This document shows positions 36,851 through 46,401 of a stretch of DNA of 64,000 nt, one piece after another. The notes beneath the pieces were generated by a model. It was not told the DNA's origin. It saw only the letters and a program-made list of their open reading frames with translations, and searched no databases. Position numbers and translations under genes: made by a program. The stretch comes from Saprospiraceae bacterium (lineage in GTDB: Bacteria > Bacteroidota > Bacteroidia > Chitinophagales > Saprospiraceae). Where the stretch lies: NCBI GenBank assembly GCA_029262995.1, contig JAJCYH010000004.1, positions 1 through 64,000 of the forward strand, in the 5' to 3' direction. Every line of letters starts with the position of its first letter. Positions within the stretch are counted from its first letter, which is position 1.

Positions 36851-38209
36851 ATGAAAGTAGAAAAGAAAGAATTAGATGCTCTCACTGCAGAGCTCACCTT
36901 GGTTATTGAAAAATCTGATTATTTACCAGAATATGAAAGCCAACTTAAGACGTATCAGCAGAAGGCACAATTAAAAGGCTTTCGTAAAGGCAAGACCCCT
37001 TTAGGAATGATTAAAAAGATGTATGGGCTTGCAACAATGCAGGAGTCTGTATCCAAGATCTTAGGCGAGAAAATAAATGAGATCATAACTGGAGATGAAA
37101 TTAAGATCATTGGTGAACCATTATTTTTGGATGAAGACAATGTCCCTGAAATAGACCATCATAATCCACAAGATTATTCATACAGATTTGAGATTGGCAT
37201 AGAACCAGAATTTGAAGTCCAAGGAGCTGGAGAAGAGGATCGATATGAGAGAAAGCAAATAATTATTTCAGATGAAATGATTGATGAAGAAATGGAGCTT
37301 GCTTTTAAGAAATTAGGAGAACAAAAAGAGGTAGAAGGGAAATTTGAAGAGGGAGATATTGCATATCTTAAGATCAAAGAATTGCATGGTAAAAAACCCG
37401 TTGAAGATGGCATTACATCTGAATTTTCGGTCCTCTGGGAAGACTTAACAGAGAACAACAAGAAATTTCTGAAAGGAAAATCTATTGGTGATCAATTTGA
37501 AATTGACATTTACAATTTGGAAAAGGACTTAAGCAGAGAGAATGTTGTGAAATATTTCCTTAAATTAAATCCTGAAGAAGAAGGTGTTGTAATTCCAGAG
37601 GCAGATATTTTTTATGCGGAAATCACAAAGATCACCAGATTGGTCAAGCCTGAGATGAATCAGGATTTCTTTGACAAATACTTTGGGAAGGATCAGGTAA
37701 GTTCAGAAGAAGAAGGAAGAGAAAAAATAAAGTCTTTTCTCCAGGATCACTTTGATCGAGAATCAATCAATTTGATTAATAGAGAAATTATGCAAAACCT
37801 TGTAGATTCGAATGAATTTGATCTACCTGAGGGGTTTTTGAAAAAATGGGTGACCAGAGAGAAGGAAATGAGTGACGAAGAGTTTACTTCATTTCTAAAA
37901 GAGTTAAAATGGAGAATTATCAAGAAAAAATTGGTAGATCGACATGAAATCAAGGTAGAGGAGAAAGAAATTCTTGACTATTTCGTTCAAATGATAAGAA
38001 ATTACTCGCCGTATATCGATGAAGCCTCATTAAAGAATACGGTATTTTCATTGATGAAAAACAGAGAGCAAGTTAATACAGCAGTCGAGCATGTAAGTAG
38101 TGGCAAGTTATTTGATGCATTAAGAGAAGTTGTCAAAATATCTGAAAAAGAAATATCCAAAGATGACTTTATGGAAAAGGTAAAAGAAATAAATCAAATG
38201 GCTAAATAA
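36851..38209 (+). CDS. tig: Trigger factor (ribosome-associated chaperone)
   Basis: 452 residues. The N-terminal ribosome-binding domain has the signature KGFRKGKTP (GFRxGxxP). The middle region corresponds to the PPIase-like domain, which in Bacteroidota is divergent, and the C-terminal part is the helical chaperone arm. It binds nascent chains at the exit tunnel. It precedes clpP and clpX, the order seen in many bacteria. It starts 34 bp after the tRNA, so the tRNA promoter may also feed it. Confidence 0.93.
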   Translation: MKVEKKELDALTAELTLVIEKSDYLPEYESQLKTYQQKAQLKGFRKGKTPLGMIKKMYGLATMQESVSKILGEKINEIITGDEIKIIGEPLFLDEDNVPEIDHHNPQDYSYRFEIGIEPEFEVQGAGEEDRYERKQIIISDEMIDEEMELAFKKLGEQKEVEGKFEEGDIAYLKIKELHGKKPVEDGITSEFSVLWEDLTENNKKFLKGKSIGDQFEIDIYNLEKDLSRENVVKYFLKLNPEEEGVVIPEADIFYAEITKITRLVKPEMNQDFFDKYFGKDQVSSEEEGREKIKSFLQDHFDRESINLINREIMQNLVDSNEFDLPEGFLKKWVTREKEMSDEEFTSFLKELKWRIIKKKLVDRHEIKVEEKEILDYFVQMIRNYSPYIDEASLKNTVFSLMKNREQVNTAVEHVSSGKLFDALREVVKISEKEISKDDFMEKVKEINQMAK

Positions 38210-38256
38210 AACAACATAGCTCCTATTGTGTTATGTTTATTTAAAATAAAGAAATT

Positions 38257-38961
38257 ATGTCCTTTACAAACGAGTTTAAGCAATATGCAACCAAGCATTT
38301 AAATATGAATGCAGATGCTGTAAACCATCATGTAGATGGTATCAATAGTATTCCAGGCATTACAGGATTTACACCACAGGTAATTGAAGAGAGACAAATG
38401 AATGTTGTAGGCATGGATGTTTTTTCTAGGCTTATGATGGACAGAATAATTTTTCTTGGGGTGCCTATCAATGATTATGTTGCAAATGTAGTGCAAGCTC
38501 AATTGTTATTTCTTGAGTCAACAGAACCAAAAAGAGATGTGCAGATGTTTATAAACAGTCCAGGAGGATCTGTTATATCTGGTCTAGGAATCTATGACAC
38601 CATGCAATATGTAACTCCTGATGTATCTACAATATGTACTGGACTTGCAGCATCAATGGGTGCAGTATTACTGATGTCAGGAAAAAAGGGTAAAAGAACA
38701 TGTCTGCAGCACAGCAGAGTAATGATACATCAACCATCAGGAGGAATGCAAGGTCAATTTTCTGATATGGAAATCACATACCAGTTGATCAAGGACATGA
38801 GAAAAGAACTTTATGACATAATGGCCCTTACAACAGGTCAGCCATTTGAAACAATTGAGAAAGATAGTGACCGTGATAATTGGATGACAGCGATTGAGGC
38901 GAAAGAATATGGAATTGTTGATGAGGTTTTGTCAAGAGATAATCCAAGAAAAGACAAATAG
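38257..38961 (+). CDS. clpP: ATP-dependent Clp protease proteolytic subunit
   Basis: A serine peptidase that forms the tetradecameric barrel served by ClpX. The 234 residues contain the catalytic triad Ser133 ([11 protein letters not shown]), His158 (VMIHQPSGG) and Asp207 (DSDRDNWM); the triad spacing matches E. coli ClpP exactly. The N-terminal extension of about 40 residues before the fold is long and may be a propeptide. Its stop codon overlaps the GTG start of clpX by one base. Confidence 0.97.
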   Translation: MSFTNEFKQYATKHLNMNADAVNHHVDGINSIPGITGFTPQVIEERQMNVVGMDVFSRLMMDRIIFLGVPINDYVANVVQAQLLFLESTEPKRDVQMFINSPGGSVISGLGIYDTMQYVTPDVSTICTGLAASMGAVLLMSGKKGKRTCLQHSRVMIHQPSGGMQGQFSDMEITYQLIKDMRKELYDIMALTTGQPFETIEKDSDRDNWMTAIEAKEYGIVDEVLSRDNPRKDK

Positions 38962-40205
38962 TGGCTGGTCAGAAAACAAAAGGTCAGAAATGTTCTTTCT
39001 GTGGTAGAGACAAGAAAGATACTCTGTTGTTAATAGCAGGAGTAGAAGGTCATATTTGTGAAGCCTGTGTAGAACAAGCTCATGAAATTGTTGATGAAGA
39101 ACTTGGTTCAAAATCCAAGTCAAAAAGCAATTATAGTTTTAATCTACCTAAGGATGTGACACCTGTTAATATCAAGAGTTATCTTGATCAATATATAATT
39201 GGACAGGATGAATCCAAAAAATACCTATCTGTTAGTGTTTATAACCATTATAAAAGGTTGAATCAGAAGATTACAGATGATGTAGAAATTGAAAAATCTA
39301 ACATCTTATTTGTTGGTCAGACAGGTACTGGTAAAACTTTGCTAGCTAAAACCATCGCAAAATTTCTTAACGTTCCTTTTTCCATTGTAGATGCAACGGT
39401 ATTTACTGAAGCAGGATATGTCGGAGAAGATGTTGAAAGCATGTTGAGTCGTTTGCTACAAGCATCTGATTACAATGTTGAAGCAGCTGAAAAGGGCATT
39501 GTCTATATTGATGAGATTGATAAAATAGCAAGGAAGAGAGATAATCCTTCCATTACTAGAGATGTCTCTGGCGAAGGTGTTCAACAAGCCCTTCTTAAAA
39601 TGCTTGAAGGCACTGAAGTAAACGTTCCTCCTTATGGTGGTCGTAAACATCCAGAACAGAAGATGATACAGGTCAATACAAGAAATATCCTGTTTATTAT
39701 GGGGGGAGCTTTTGATGGTATTAATAAGCTTATTGCCCAACGATTAAATACCCATGTAATTGGATTTAATAAGGCGAACAAAGAATTCGCTAACGAGGAT
39801 AACTTGTTAAAGTATATTTCACATCAGGACTTAAAGTCTTATGGTTTGATCCCTGAGTTAATAGGAAGAATGCCTGTCTTGACCTATCTCGATCCATTGG
39901 ATAAAGAGACATTGATCAAAATATTGACAGAGCCCAAAAATGCTTTAGTAAAACAGTATCAGAAGTTATTTGCTTTGGAGGACATCAAATTGACAATTGA
40001 ATCTGACGCTATGGACTTTATTGCAGAAAAAGCCTTGGATTTTCAATTGGGTGCTAGAGGATTAAGATCTATTCTGGAAGCAATTCTTACAGATGCAATG
40101 TATGAATTGCCTTCTCAAAAGGAAGTTACCAACTTTATTGTGGACAAAACTTACGCTAAGAAACAGTTACAACGTTCAGCAATAACCAAGTTAAAAAGAG
40201 CTTAA
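38961..40205 (+). CDS. clpX: ATP-dependent Clp protease ATP-binding subunit ClpX
   Basis: The AAA+ unfoldase that feeds substrates to ClpP. The 414 residues start with the four-cysteine zinc domain (CSFC ... CEAC), followed by Walker [13 protein letters not shown], the GYVGED pore loop, Walker [12 protein letters not shown], and an IGF-type ClpP-docking loop (VIGFNK). Start: GTG at 38961 overlapping the clpP stop (TAGTG); it gives the normal N-terminus [14 protein letters not shown]. The overlap suggests translational coupling with clpP. Converges on glyA. Confidence 0.97.
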   Translation: MAGQKTKGQKCSFCGRDKKDTLLLIAGVEGHICEACVEQAHEIVDEELGSKSKSKSNYSFNLPKDVTPVNIKSYLDQYIIGQDESKKYLSVSVYNHYKRLNQKITDDVEIEKSNILFVGQTGTGKTLLAKTIAKFLNVPFSIVDATVFTEAGYVGEDVESMLSRLLQASDYNVEAAEKGIVYIDEIDKIARKRDNPSITRDVSGEGVQQALLKMLEGTEVNVPPYGGRKHPEQKMIQVNTRNILFIMGGAFDGINKLIAQRLNTHVIGFNKANKEFANEDNLLKYISHQDLKSYGLIPELIGRMPVLTYLDPLDKETLIKILTEPKNALVKQYQKLFALEDIKLTIESDAMDFIAEKALDFQLGARGLRSILEAILTDAMYELPSQKEVTNFIVDKTYAKKQLQRSAITKLKRA

Positions 40206-40216
40206 AGTAAAATTAA

Positions 40217-41491
40217 TTATTGGTCCTGGTATAGAGGGAATTGTCCCATGAACCGATTGACTTCGATTTTGATATGATGCAGTTTTAACTCATTGTCTGC
40301 ATTCAATAAGGCCTCATCGATCCATTCAACGATTTGCTCACAGTTTTCATTATCCAAACCTCTTGTTGTTATAGCTGCAGTTCCGATTCTTATGCCTGAA
40401 GTAATAAAAGGACTCTTGTCATCGAAAGGTACCATGTTTTTATTAACAGTGATATCAGCTTTTACCAATGCTTTTTCTGCCTTTTTGCCAGAGATAGATT
40501 TAGATCTTAAATCTATTAGAAGTAGATGATTGTCAGTTCCACCAGAAGCTAGGGTGTAGTTTTTACTTTTCAAGGCCTTGGCCATTGTCTTTGCATTTGA
40601 AATGACTTGTTTTGTGTATTCAATAAAACTTTCATGGCTTGCTTCTTCAAAGGCAATTGCTTTTGCAGCTATTACATGTTCTAATGGACCACCTTGCATA
40701 CCGGGGAAAACACCAGAATTGAGCACTGACGACATCATGATGGGTTCACCTTTTTTGTTGATTCTTCCCCATGGGTTTTCAAAGTCTTCACCCATTAAAA
40801 TCAATCCTCCCCTAGGTCCTCTTAAGGTTTTATGAGTTGTGGAACTGATAACATGACAATGTGGGATTGGGTCGTCAAGTTGTTTGCCTGCAATTAATCC
40901 TGCAGGGTGAGCAATGTCGCCTAATAATAAAGCACCTACAGAATCTGCTATTTGCCTAAAGCGTTTATAGTCCCAATCTCTAGGATAAGCAGAGGCTCCA
41001 CAGATGATTAGTTTGGGCTTGTGTAACTCAGCAAGCTTAGCTACCTTTTCCATATTGATAAGTCCCGACTCCTCCTCAACGCCATAAAAAATTGGTTTAT
41101 ATACTTTTCCAGAAAAATTTACTGGAGAACCATGAGATAAATGTCCTCCATGTGAAAGCTCAAACCCTAAAATGGTATCACCGGGCTCTAATAAAGCCAA
41201 AAATATAGCTGCATTAGCTTGTGCACCAGAGTGGGGTTGAACATTAGCATAGGTGGAGCCAAATAAATCATTTAAACGGTCAATCGCAAGAGTCTCTATT
41301 TCATCAATGACTTCACATCCACCATAATAACGCATACCAGGGTATCCTTCAGCATATTTATTGGTGAGACAGCTTCCCATAGTTTTCATTACAGCTTTAC
41401 TCGCAAAGTTTTCAGATGCTATCAATTCAAGCCCTTGACGTTGCCTTACAAGTTCTTTTTGAAGTAATGTTTCGATTTGTATGTCTCTCAT
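40217..41491 (-). CDS. glyA: Serine hydroxymethyltransferase
   Basis: A PLP enzyme that interconverts serine and glycine with tetrahydrofolate, the main source of one-carbon units. The 424 residues contain LIASENF, the YAEGYPG(M/K)RYYGG motif here as [13 protein letters not shown], the PLP aspartate in [10 protein letters not shown], and the lysine Schiff-base site [14 protein letters not shown] (Lys221). The length is normal. It lies 108 bp downstream of the HD hydrolase gene on the same strand and converges on clpX. Confidence 0.98.
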   Translation of the reverse strand: MRDIQIETLLQKELVRQRQGLELIASENFASKAVMKTMGSCLTNKYAEGYPGMRYYGGCEVIDEIETLAIDRLNDLFGSTYANVQPHSGAQANAAIFLALLEPGDTILGFELSHGGHLSHGSPVNFSGKVYKPIFYGVEEESGLINMEKVAKLAELHKPKLIICGASAYPRDWDYKRFRQIADSVGALLLGDIAHPAGLIAGKQLDDPIPHCHVISSTTHKTLRGPRGGLILMGEDFENPWGRINKKGEPIMMSSVLNSGVFPGMQGGPLEHVIAAKAIAFEEASHESFIEYTKQVISNAKTMAKALKSKNYTLASGGTDNHLLLIDLRSKSISGKKAEKALVKADITVNKNMVPFDDKSPFITSGIRIGTAAITTRGLDNENCEQIVEWIDEALLNADNELKLHHIKIEVNRFMGQFPLYQDQ

Positions 41492-41599
41492 CTAATGGAT
41501 TTAAGCATTTTTTTTACTACTTAATAAAAGTCCAAATATGCGAAATTATATAAGGAATATCAGTTGTATTATTGATTAAATAATAAGAAATTTAGACTA

Positions 41600-42790
41600 T
41601 CATTTAGGATAGCAGATAAAGTATTTTGTAACTTTTTTTGGGTTGAGTTGGATATCCATAAGTTCTGATACTGGTTTGATCGCACCAGATTTAGTTAATA
41701 TTTTAATCTGATCATTTACAATATCATAAGCTCTTGTAGTTTCTTCTCCTTGTATGATGATATCCTCTACAAAAGTATCAGAGAGATTGTATTTGTTTTT
41801 GACTTCATTATGAACACTGCTAATGAATCCTTTAGAAAGAGGATCTTTACTTAAAACTATTCTGAATAAGTCTCTTTCTAGAATGGCTTGTCCTAGTTTG
41901 TTCAATACAAGATCATTGTGATTATGACGATGTTTAATTTCACTAAAAATGTCAATATCATCAATTAGAATAAAATGTTTTAGGTAATCAGATGGGCTAG
42001 TTGATTTACCAACAAGTAGATTATGCAGTAGACTGTTATTGCTTTGTATGTTTCCAGATCTTAGCAGCTGCTTTAATCTGATAATATAGGACTTTAGCAT
42101 TTGCTCTACGCAGACAGAAGCTTTATGCAAGTAAACTTGCCAATACATAATATGTCTTGCAACCAAAAACTTTTCTATAGAATAAAGACCTTTTTCTTCT
42201 ACGACCAATTCGTTATCTACTACATTAAGCATTGCGATAATGCGCTTATATCCAATTACACCCTCTGCTACTCCTGAATAATAACTATCCCTAGTCAGAT
42301 AATCCACTCTATCCATATCCAATTGACTTGAGACCAGTTGTGTCAGAAAATTCTTAGAGTAGTTACCGTTGAAAATTTCAATTGCTGTAGAAAGTTGACC
42401 TTCAAATTGTTCATTAAGTGCAATCATGAAATCGGTTGAAATTTCTTCATGACCTTTTTCAACAATGATACACTCTAAGGCATGTGAAAAAGGTCCATGT
42501 CCTATATCGTGTAATAAGATGGCTATGCACGTGGAAAGATATTCATGATTGCTAATTTCAACACCCTTATTCCTTAGAGTATCAATAGCACTTGTCATTA
42601 AATGGAGAGATCCTAAAGCATGCGAAAACCTAGTGTGAGTGGCACCAGGATAAACATAATTGGATAAGCCCATTTGAGATATTCTCCTTAATCTTTGAAA
42701 ATACTTATGATCAATAAGGTCATAGATTAGATCAAAGGGGAAGTTTATCAAACCATATATTGGATCATTGATTATTTTTCTCTTGCTCAT
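41600..42790 (-). CDS. HD-domain phosphohydrolase, SAMHD1/dGTPase-like
   Basis: 396 residues with the metal-binding HD signature: His57 (RFSHALGSLH), His94-Asp95 (LLHDIGHGPFSH) and Asp in SQLDMDRVDYL (about 158-160). The IYGLI segment near the start and YPGATHTRFSHALG belong to the family of HD proteins related to SAMHD1 and dNTP triphosphohydrolases. The substrate is not established. It is divergent from porX across 139 bp, an arrangement I believe recurs in Bacteroidota. Confidence 0.88.
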   Translation of the reverse strand: MSKRKIINDPIYGLINFPFDLIYDLIDHKYFQRLRRISQMGLSNYVYPGATHTRFSHALGSLHLMTSAIDTLRNKGVEISNHEYLSTCIAILLHDIGHGPFSHALECIIVEKGHEEISTDFMIALNEQFEGQLSTAIEIFNGNYSKNFLTQLVSSQLDMDRVDYLTRDSYYSGVAEGVIGYKRIIAMLNVVDNELVVEEKGLYSIEKFLVARHIMYWQVYLHKASVCVEQMLKSYIIRLKQLLRSGNIQSNNSLLHNLLVGKSTSPSDYLKHFILIDDIDIFSEIKHRHNHNDLVLNKLGQAILERDLFRIVLSKDPLSKGFISSVHNEVKNKYNLSDTFVEDIIIQGEETTRAYDIVNDQIKILTKSGAIKPVSELMDIQLNPKKVTKYFICYPK

Positions 42791-42929
42791 TTCATCTCTA
42801 AGGTAATATATCGACTTTTTATTCCGTTGGATATGGCATTATATATTATGAATTTTGTAAAATTTTCCTCTATTTACTGTTTAGTATTTTACCTTGGAAG
42901 AGCATTTTGCATTAAACTGAAGATTTAAT

Positions 42930-44483
42930 ATGTCAGATATAAAAATTTTATGGGCAGATGATGAAATTGATTTGCTAAAGCCGCAACTTTTCTTTCTTGA
43001 AAAGAAAGGTTATCAGGTCATACAAGTAACCAATGGTTATGATGCAATCGATGCTCTAAATGATCATAATGATATTGAATGTGTATTTCTAGATGAATCG
43101 ATGCCTGGAATTTCAGGACTTGAAACCTTGGAAAAAATTAGAGAAAAGAATAAGACTATTCCAATTGTAATGATCACAAAAAATGAAGCTGAAGACTTAA
43201 TGGAACAAGCTATTGGTTCTCAGATTAATGATTACTTGATCAAGCCTGTTAATCCTAATCAGATTTTGCTTTCTTTAAAGCGAATCATAGACAATAGGAG
43301 ATTGATTAGTGAAAAAACTGCTTCTGATTACCAGCAGGAATTTAGAAAAATTTCAATGGCTATCCAAGGTGGACTTGAACGTGAAGAGTGGAATGAATTG
43401 TATAAAAAGATTGTTGAGTGGGAATTAAAAATGGATCGCTCCGATAATGAATCTTTAAAGGGCATATTGGATATGCAGAAAAAAGAGGCAAATCAAAGCT
43501 TTGGGAAATACCTTGCCAAGAATTACCATGAATGGATTCAAAAATCTACAGGACCTGTATTTTCGCATCAGCTATTGAAAGAATATTTGTTTCCAAAATT
43601 AAGTGATGACGTCCCTAATGTAATGGTACTTTTTGATAATCTTCGTTATGACCAATGGAAGATAATTGAACCCATAATTCTTGAAGGATTTAGAATTCAG
43701 GAAGAAAAAGTTTTTTATTCAATATTGCCGAGTGCTACGCAATACTCTCGTAACGCCATTTTTGCTGGCATGTCTCCTAGAGATATCCAAAAACAATTTC
43801 CTGATAAATGGTTAAATGATAATGAGCAGGGAGGAAAAAATCAACACGAAGGGTTTTTCTTGGAAAAACAAATTGACAGATTGGTGAAGCGTACAATCAA
43901 GTGGGAATACATTAAAATTAGAAATAATAATGATGCTCGTTCAATGCAGGATAATGCTTTGAACTTTATAAATAACGAGTTAACGGTAATCGTCTATAAC
44001 TTCATTGACATGCTTTCTCATGCTAGGACAGAGATGGAGATGTTAAAAGAACTTGCCGCTGATGAAAAAGCATATAGATCATTAACGCGCTCTTGGTTTA
44101 TTAACTCTCCAATCTGGGCTACATTACAGATATTAGCAGAGAAAAAGATCAAATTATTTATTACAACTGACCATGGTACTATACGTGTAAATCAACCATC
44201 CAGAGTTATTGCAGATAGAGAGACGTCAACTAATCTAAGATATAAAGTTGGCAAAAACTTACGCTACGAATCCAATGATGTTCTTGAAATAAAGGACCCG
44301 CATGCCATTGGTTTACCTATGCCAAATATCAGCAGTCGATTCATATTTGCTAAAGAGGATAGTTTCTTTTTATATCCCAATAATTACGCTCACTATAATC
44401 GTGTATATACAGATACATTCCAACATGGAGGTATAAGTTTGGAAGAGATTATTTGTCCGTTTGTAGAATTAAATTCCAAGTAG
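42930..44483 (+). CDS. porX: PorX: response regulator with PglZ/alkaline-phosphatase-like effector
   Basis: 517 residues. Residues 1-125 form a receiver domain with acidic pocket Asp10-Asp11, phospho-acceptor Asp55 (VFLDESMPG), a switch Thr in VMITKN and Lys in LIKPVNP. After a helical linker (about 125-200) comes a PglZ domain of the alkaline phosphatase superfamily with VMVLFDNLRYDQW, VYNFIDMLSH and FITTDHGTIRV, the residues expected for a zinc site. PorX controls T9SS gene expression with the kinase PorY and cleaves oligonucleotides in some species (published family knowledge). No porY is in the window. The stop is one base from that of tatC. Confidence 0.95.
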   Translation: MSDIKILWADDEIDLLKPQLFFLEKKGYQVIQVTNGYDAIDALNDHNDIECVFLDESMPGISGLETLEKIREKNKTIPIVMITKNEAEDLMEQAIGSQINDYLIKPVNPNQILLSLKRIIDNRRLISEKTASDYQQEFRKISMAIQGGLEREEWNELYKKIVEWELKMDRSDNESLKGILDMQKKEANQSFGKYLAKNYHEWIQKSTGPVFSHQLLKEYLFPKLSDDVPNVMVLFDNLRYDQWKIIEPIILEGFRIQEEKVFYSILPSATQYSRNAIFAGMSPRDIQKQFPDKWLNDNEQGGKNQHEGFFLEKQIDRLVKRTIKWEYIKIRNNNDARSMQDNALNFINNELTVIVYNFIDMLSHARTEMEMLKELAADEKAYRSLTRSWFINSPIWATLQILAEKKIKLFITTDHGTIRVNQPSRVIADRETSTNLRYKVGKNLRYESNDVLEIKDPHAIGLPMPNISSRFIFAKEDSFFLYPNNYAHYNRVYTDTFQHGGISLEEIICPFVELNSK

Positions 44484-44484
44484 A

Positions 44485-45294
44485 TTAATTGTCAGAGAAG
44501 TACTTCTTTTGAGTTCTCGCGGAAACAAAAATGCTTATTTCGTAAAGTATAATTACAGGAATTCCAATAAGTATTTGAGTAATAACTTCTGGTGGTGTAA
44601 TGATGGCTGCGAAAATTAAAATAACTACAATCGCATGCCTTCTGTAAGTTCTCATGAAAGCTGGAGTTAAAATTCCTATTCTTGAAAGAAAATAAACAAC
44701 AACAGGTAGTTCAAATACAATTCCAGCAGGTATTGTGAACATAGTAAGATAGGAGACATAAGAAGCAAGACTTGAACTATTTATTACTTCTTCAGAAGAT
44801 AGAGTATATCCTGCTAAGAACTTTATTGCGAAAGGTGAGATGATGAAATATCCAAACCCAACACCCGTTAAAAACAGTGAGGAACATATGAATACCATTC
44901 CTGTTGCTGCCTTTTGTTCATTTTTATACAATCCAGGCTTAATGAACTTCCAAATCTCATAAAAGATGTAAGGGAATGAAATGATTATGCCCAACCAAAA
45001 AGAAATCTTTAAATGCGTAAAGAACTTTTCACCAAAATCTCTAGGAATGATATTAAATTCTGGTGGTTTAAAGCATGTGAATTCAGATAACAGGCACATG
45101 AATCTATAGGTAATAAAGTCATCCCTTCTAGGTGCGAAGATGATGTTATCAAAAACAAACTCTTTGAAAACAAAAACGATAATCGCAAAAAATATTACAG
45201 ATCCAAGTGATCTGATAATATGCCATCTCAATTCCTCGAGATGGTCGAGAAAAGACATTTCTTGTTCCTTAGTTTCTTCTTTTGCTTTTTCCAT
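44485..45294 (-). CDS. tatC: Sec-independent protein translocase TatC
   Basis: The six-helix inner-membrane receptor of the Tat pathway for folded proteins with twin-arginine signals. The 269 residues contain the N-terminal signature SFLDHLEELRWHIIRS and the segment SFPYIFYEIWKFIKPGL, then FELPVVVYFLSRIGI and ITPPEVITQILIGIP. There is a larger than usual first periplasmic loop (about 50-100, with FAPRRDDFITYRFMC). tatA is not in the window. Converges on porX and is divergent from the exchanger gene. Confidence 0.96.
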   Translation of the reverse strand: MEKAKEETKEQEMSFLDHLEELRWHIIRSLGSVIFFAIIVFVFKEFVFDNIIFAPRRDDFITYRFMCLLSEFTCFKPPEFNIIPRDFGEKFFTHLKISFWLGIIISFPYIFYEIWKFIKPGLYKNEQKAATGMVFICSSLFLTGVGFGYFIISPFAIKFLAGYTLSSEEVINSSSLASYVSYLTMFTIPAGIVFELPVVVYFLSRIGILTPAFMRTYRRHAIVVILIFAAIITPPEVITQILIGIPVIILYEISIFVSARTQKKYFSDN

Positions 45295-45375
45295 AGAACT
45301 GCATGCAAAATAATAAGCATAATGTTGAAATCATACATTAATTGGCTAAGAATTATTATTCCTTCAATTGGCTTG

Positions 45376-45407
45376 TTTGTTTGACACCTCCTTTTCATTT
45401 ACATTTG
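45376..45407 (+). promoter_or_regulatory. Promoter of the Na+/Ca2+ exchanger gene
   Basis: TTTG at 45376-45379, a 20-bp spacer and TACATTTG at 45400-45407 fit the Bacteroidota consensus exactly. The predicted transcription start is about 16 bp before the TTG codon at 45430, which supports that start. Confidence 0.75.
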
Positions 45408-45429
45408 ATGTCGAATTAAATTTAAGCGT

Positions 45430-46350
45430 TTGGCATTTTACATAATTATTTCAGTTGTTTCGCTTGGCGTACTGTTATTGGCTTCAGATTGGTTTATTGA
45501 TGCTGCAGAAAAGATAGGTATTTCATTAGGTATATCATCTTTCATCATTGGTGTCACCATTGTAGCATTTGGAACGTCTCTTCCTGAATTGGCAACTTCA
45601 ATTGCAGCTGTTTATAGCGGGGATTCTGAAATAGTTGCTGGAAATGTGATAGGGTCAAACATTACAAATATTCTTCTCGTCCTAGGGTTGACTGTATTTC
45701 TAGGTAAAAAGGAAGTTAAACTGAATTTTAATATATGGGAATATGATTTACCTCTCTTAGTTGGCTCTGTGGTGCTTCTCTTTTTTGCACTGTGGGATCA
45801 GCATCTTGATATATTTGAAGCTATAATTTTTTTATTGGCATTGGGAGGGTTTCTTTTCAATAGTATGAAAGGTTCCAAGGATGAGGATCTTGAAAAATCC
45901 AAGATAAAAGGAGTGGATGTTCTTAAGCTCATTGTTGGGGGTGTATTGGTTTATTTTGGTGCAGAATATACGATTTTCGGCATTACTGAAATTGCAGAAA
46001 GGACCGAGATAGCTCCTGAGTTCTTCTCTCTTACCTTTATTGCCTTAGGAACGTCTTTACCTGAATTGGTTGTAAGCATATCTGCTGGCAGAAGAGGCAA
46101 ACATGCCATTGCTGTGGGTAATGTACTAGGATCCAACTTGTTTAACACTTATGCCGTTATGAGTATTCCTCGAATGTTGGATGATTTGGTCATTACAGAT
46201 AATGTTATCTCTATTGGCATGCCATTCATGATTGGTGCAACTATTTTGTTTGGAGTTATGACAATTTCCGGAAAGATTAATAGGTATGAAGGCTTGTTGT
46301 TGATCTTTGTTTATGCCTTTTACTTATCTGAACTGTATAAGACAATTTAA
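45430..46350 (+). CDS. Calcium/sodium antiporter, YrbG family
   Basis: 306 residues with about ten membrane helices in two inverted halves, each with the alpha-repeat signature: GTSLPELATSIAA with GNVIGSNITNILLVLG, and GTSLPELVVSISA with GNVLGSNLFNTY. The acidic residues in both GTSLPEL motifs are the cation ligands of this family. It exchanges Na+ for Ca2+ at the inner membrane. Start: TTG at 45430 is the only standard start after an in-frame TGA at 45406, and a good promoter lies just upstream. Confidence 0.93.
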   Translation: MAFYIIISVVSLGVLLLASDWFIDAAEKIGISLGISSFIIGVTIVAFGTSLPELATSIAAVYSGDSEIVAGNVIGSNITNILLVLGLTVFLGKKEVKLNFNIWEYDLPLLVGSVVLLFFALWDQHLDIFEAIIFLLALGGFLFNSMKGSKDEDLEKSKIKGVDVLKLIVGGVLVYFGAEYTIFGITEIAERTEIAPEFFSLTFIALGTSLPELVVSISAGRRGKHAIAVGNVLGSNLFNTYAVMSIPRMLDDLVITDNVISIGMPFMIGATILFGVMTISGKINRYEGLLLIFVYAFYLSELYKTI

Positions 46351-46401
46351 TTTTTATTAAATAAAAAATAAATGCATATTTAATGTTCCACTTCATTAAA
46401 A

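Noticed and set aside
38205-38241. Terminator hairpin between tig and clpP
   Set aside because: The outer 7 bp pair (AAATAAA with TTTATTT), but the interior pairs poorly and the stem is AT-only, so it is too weak to call.
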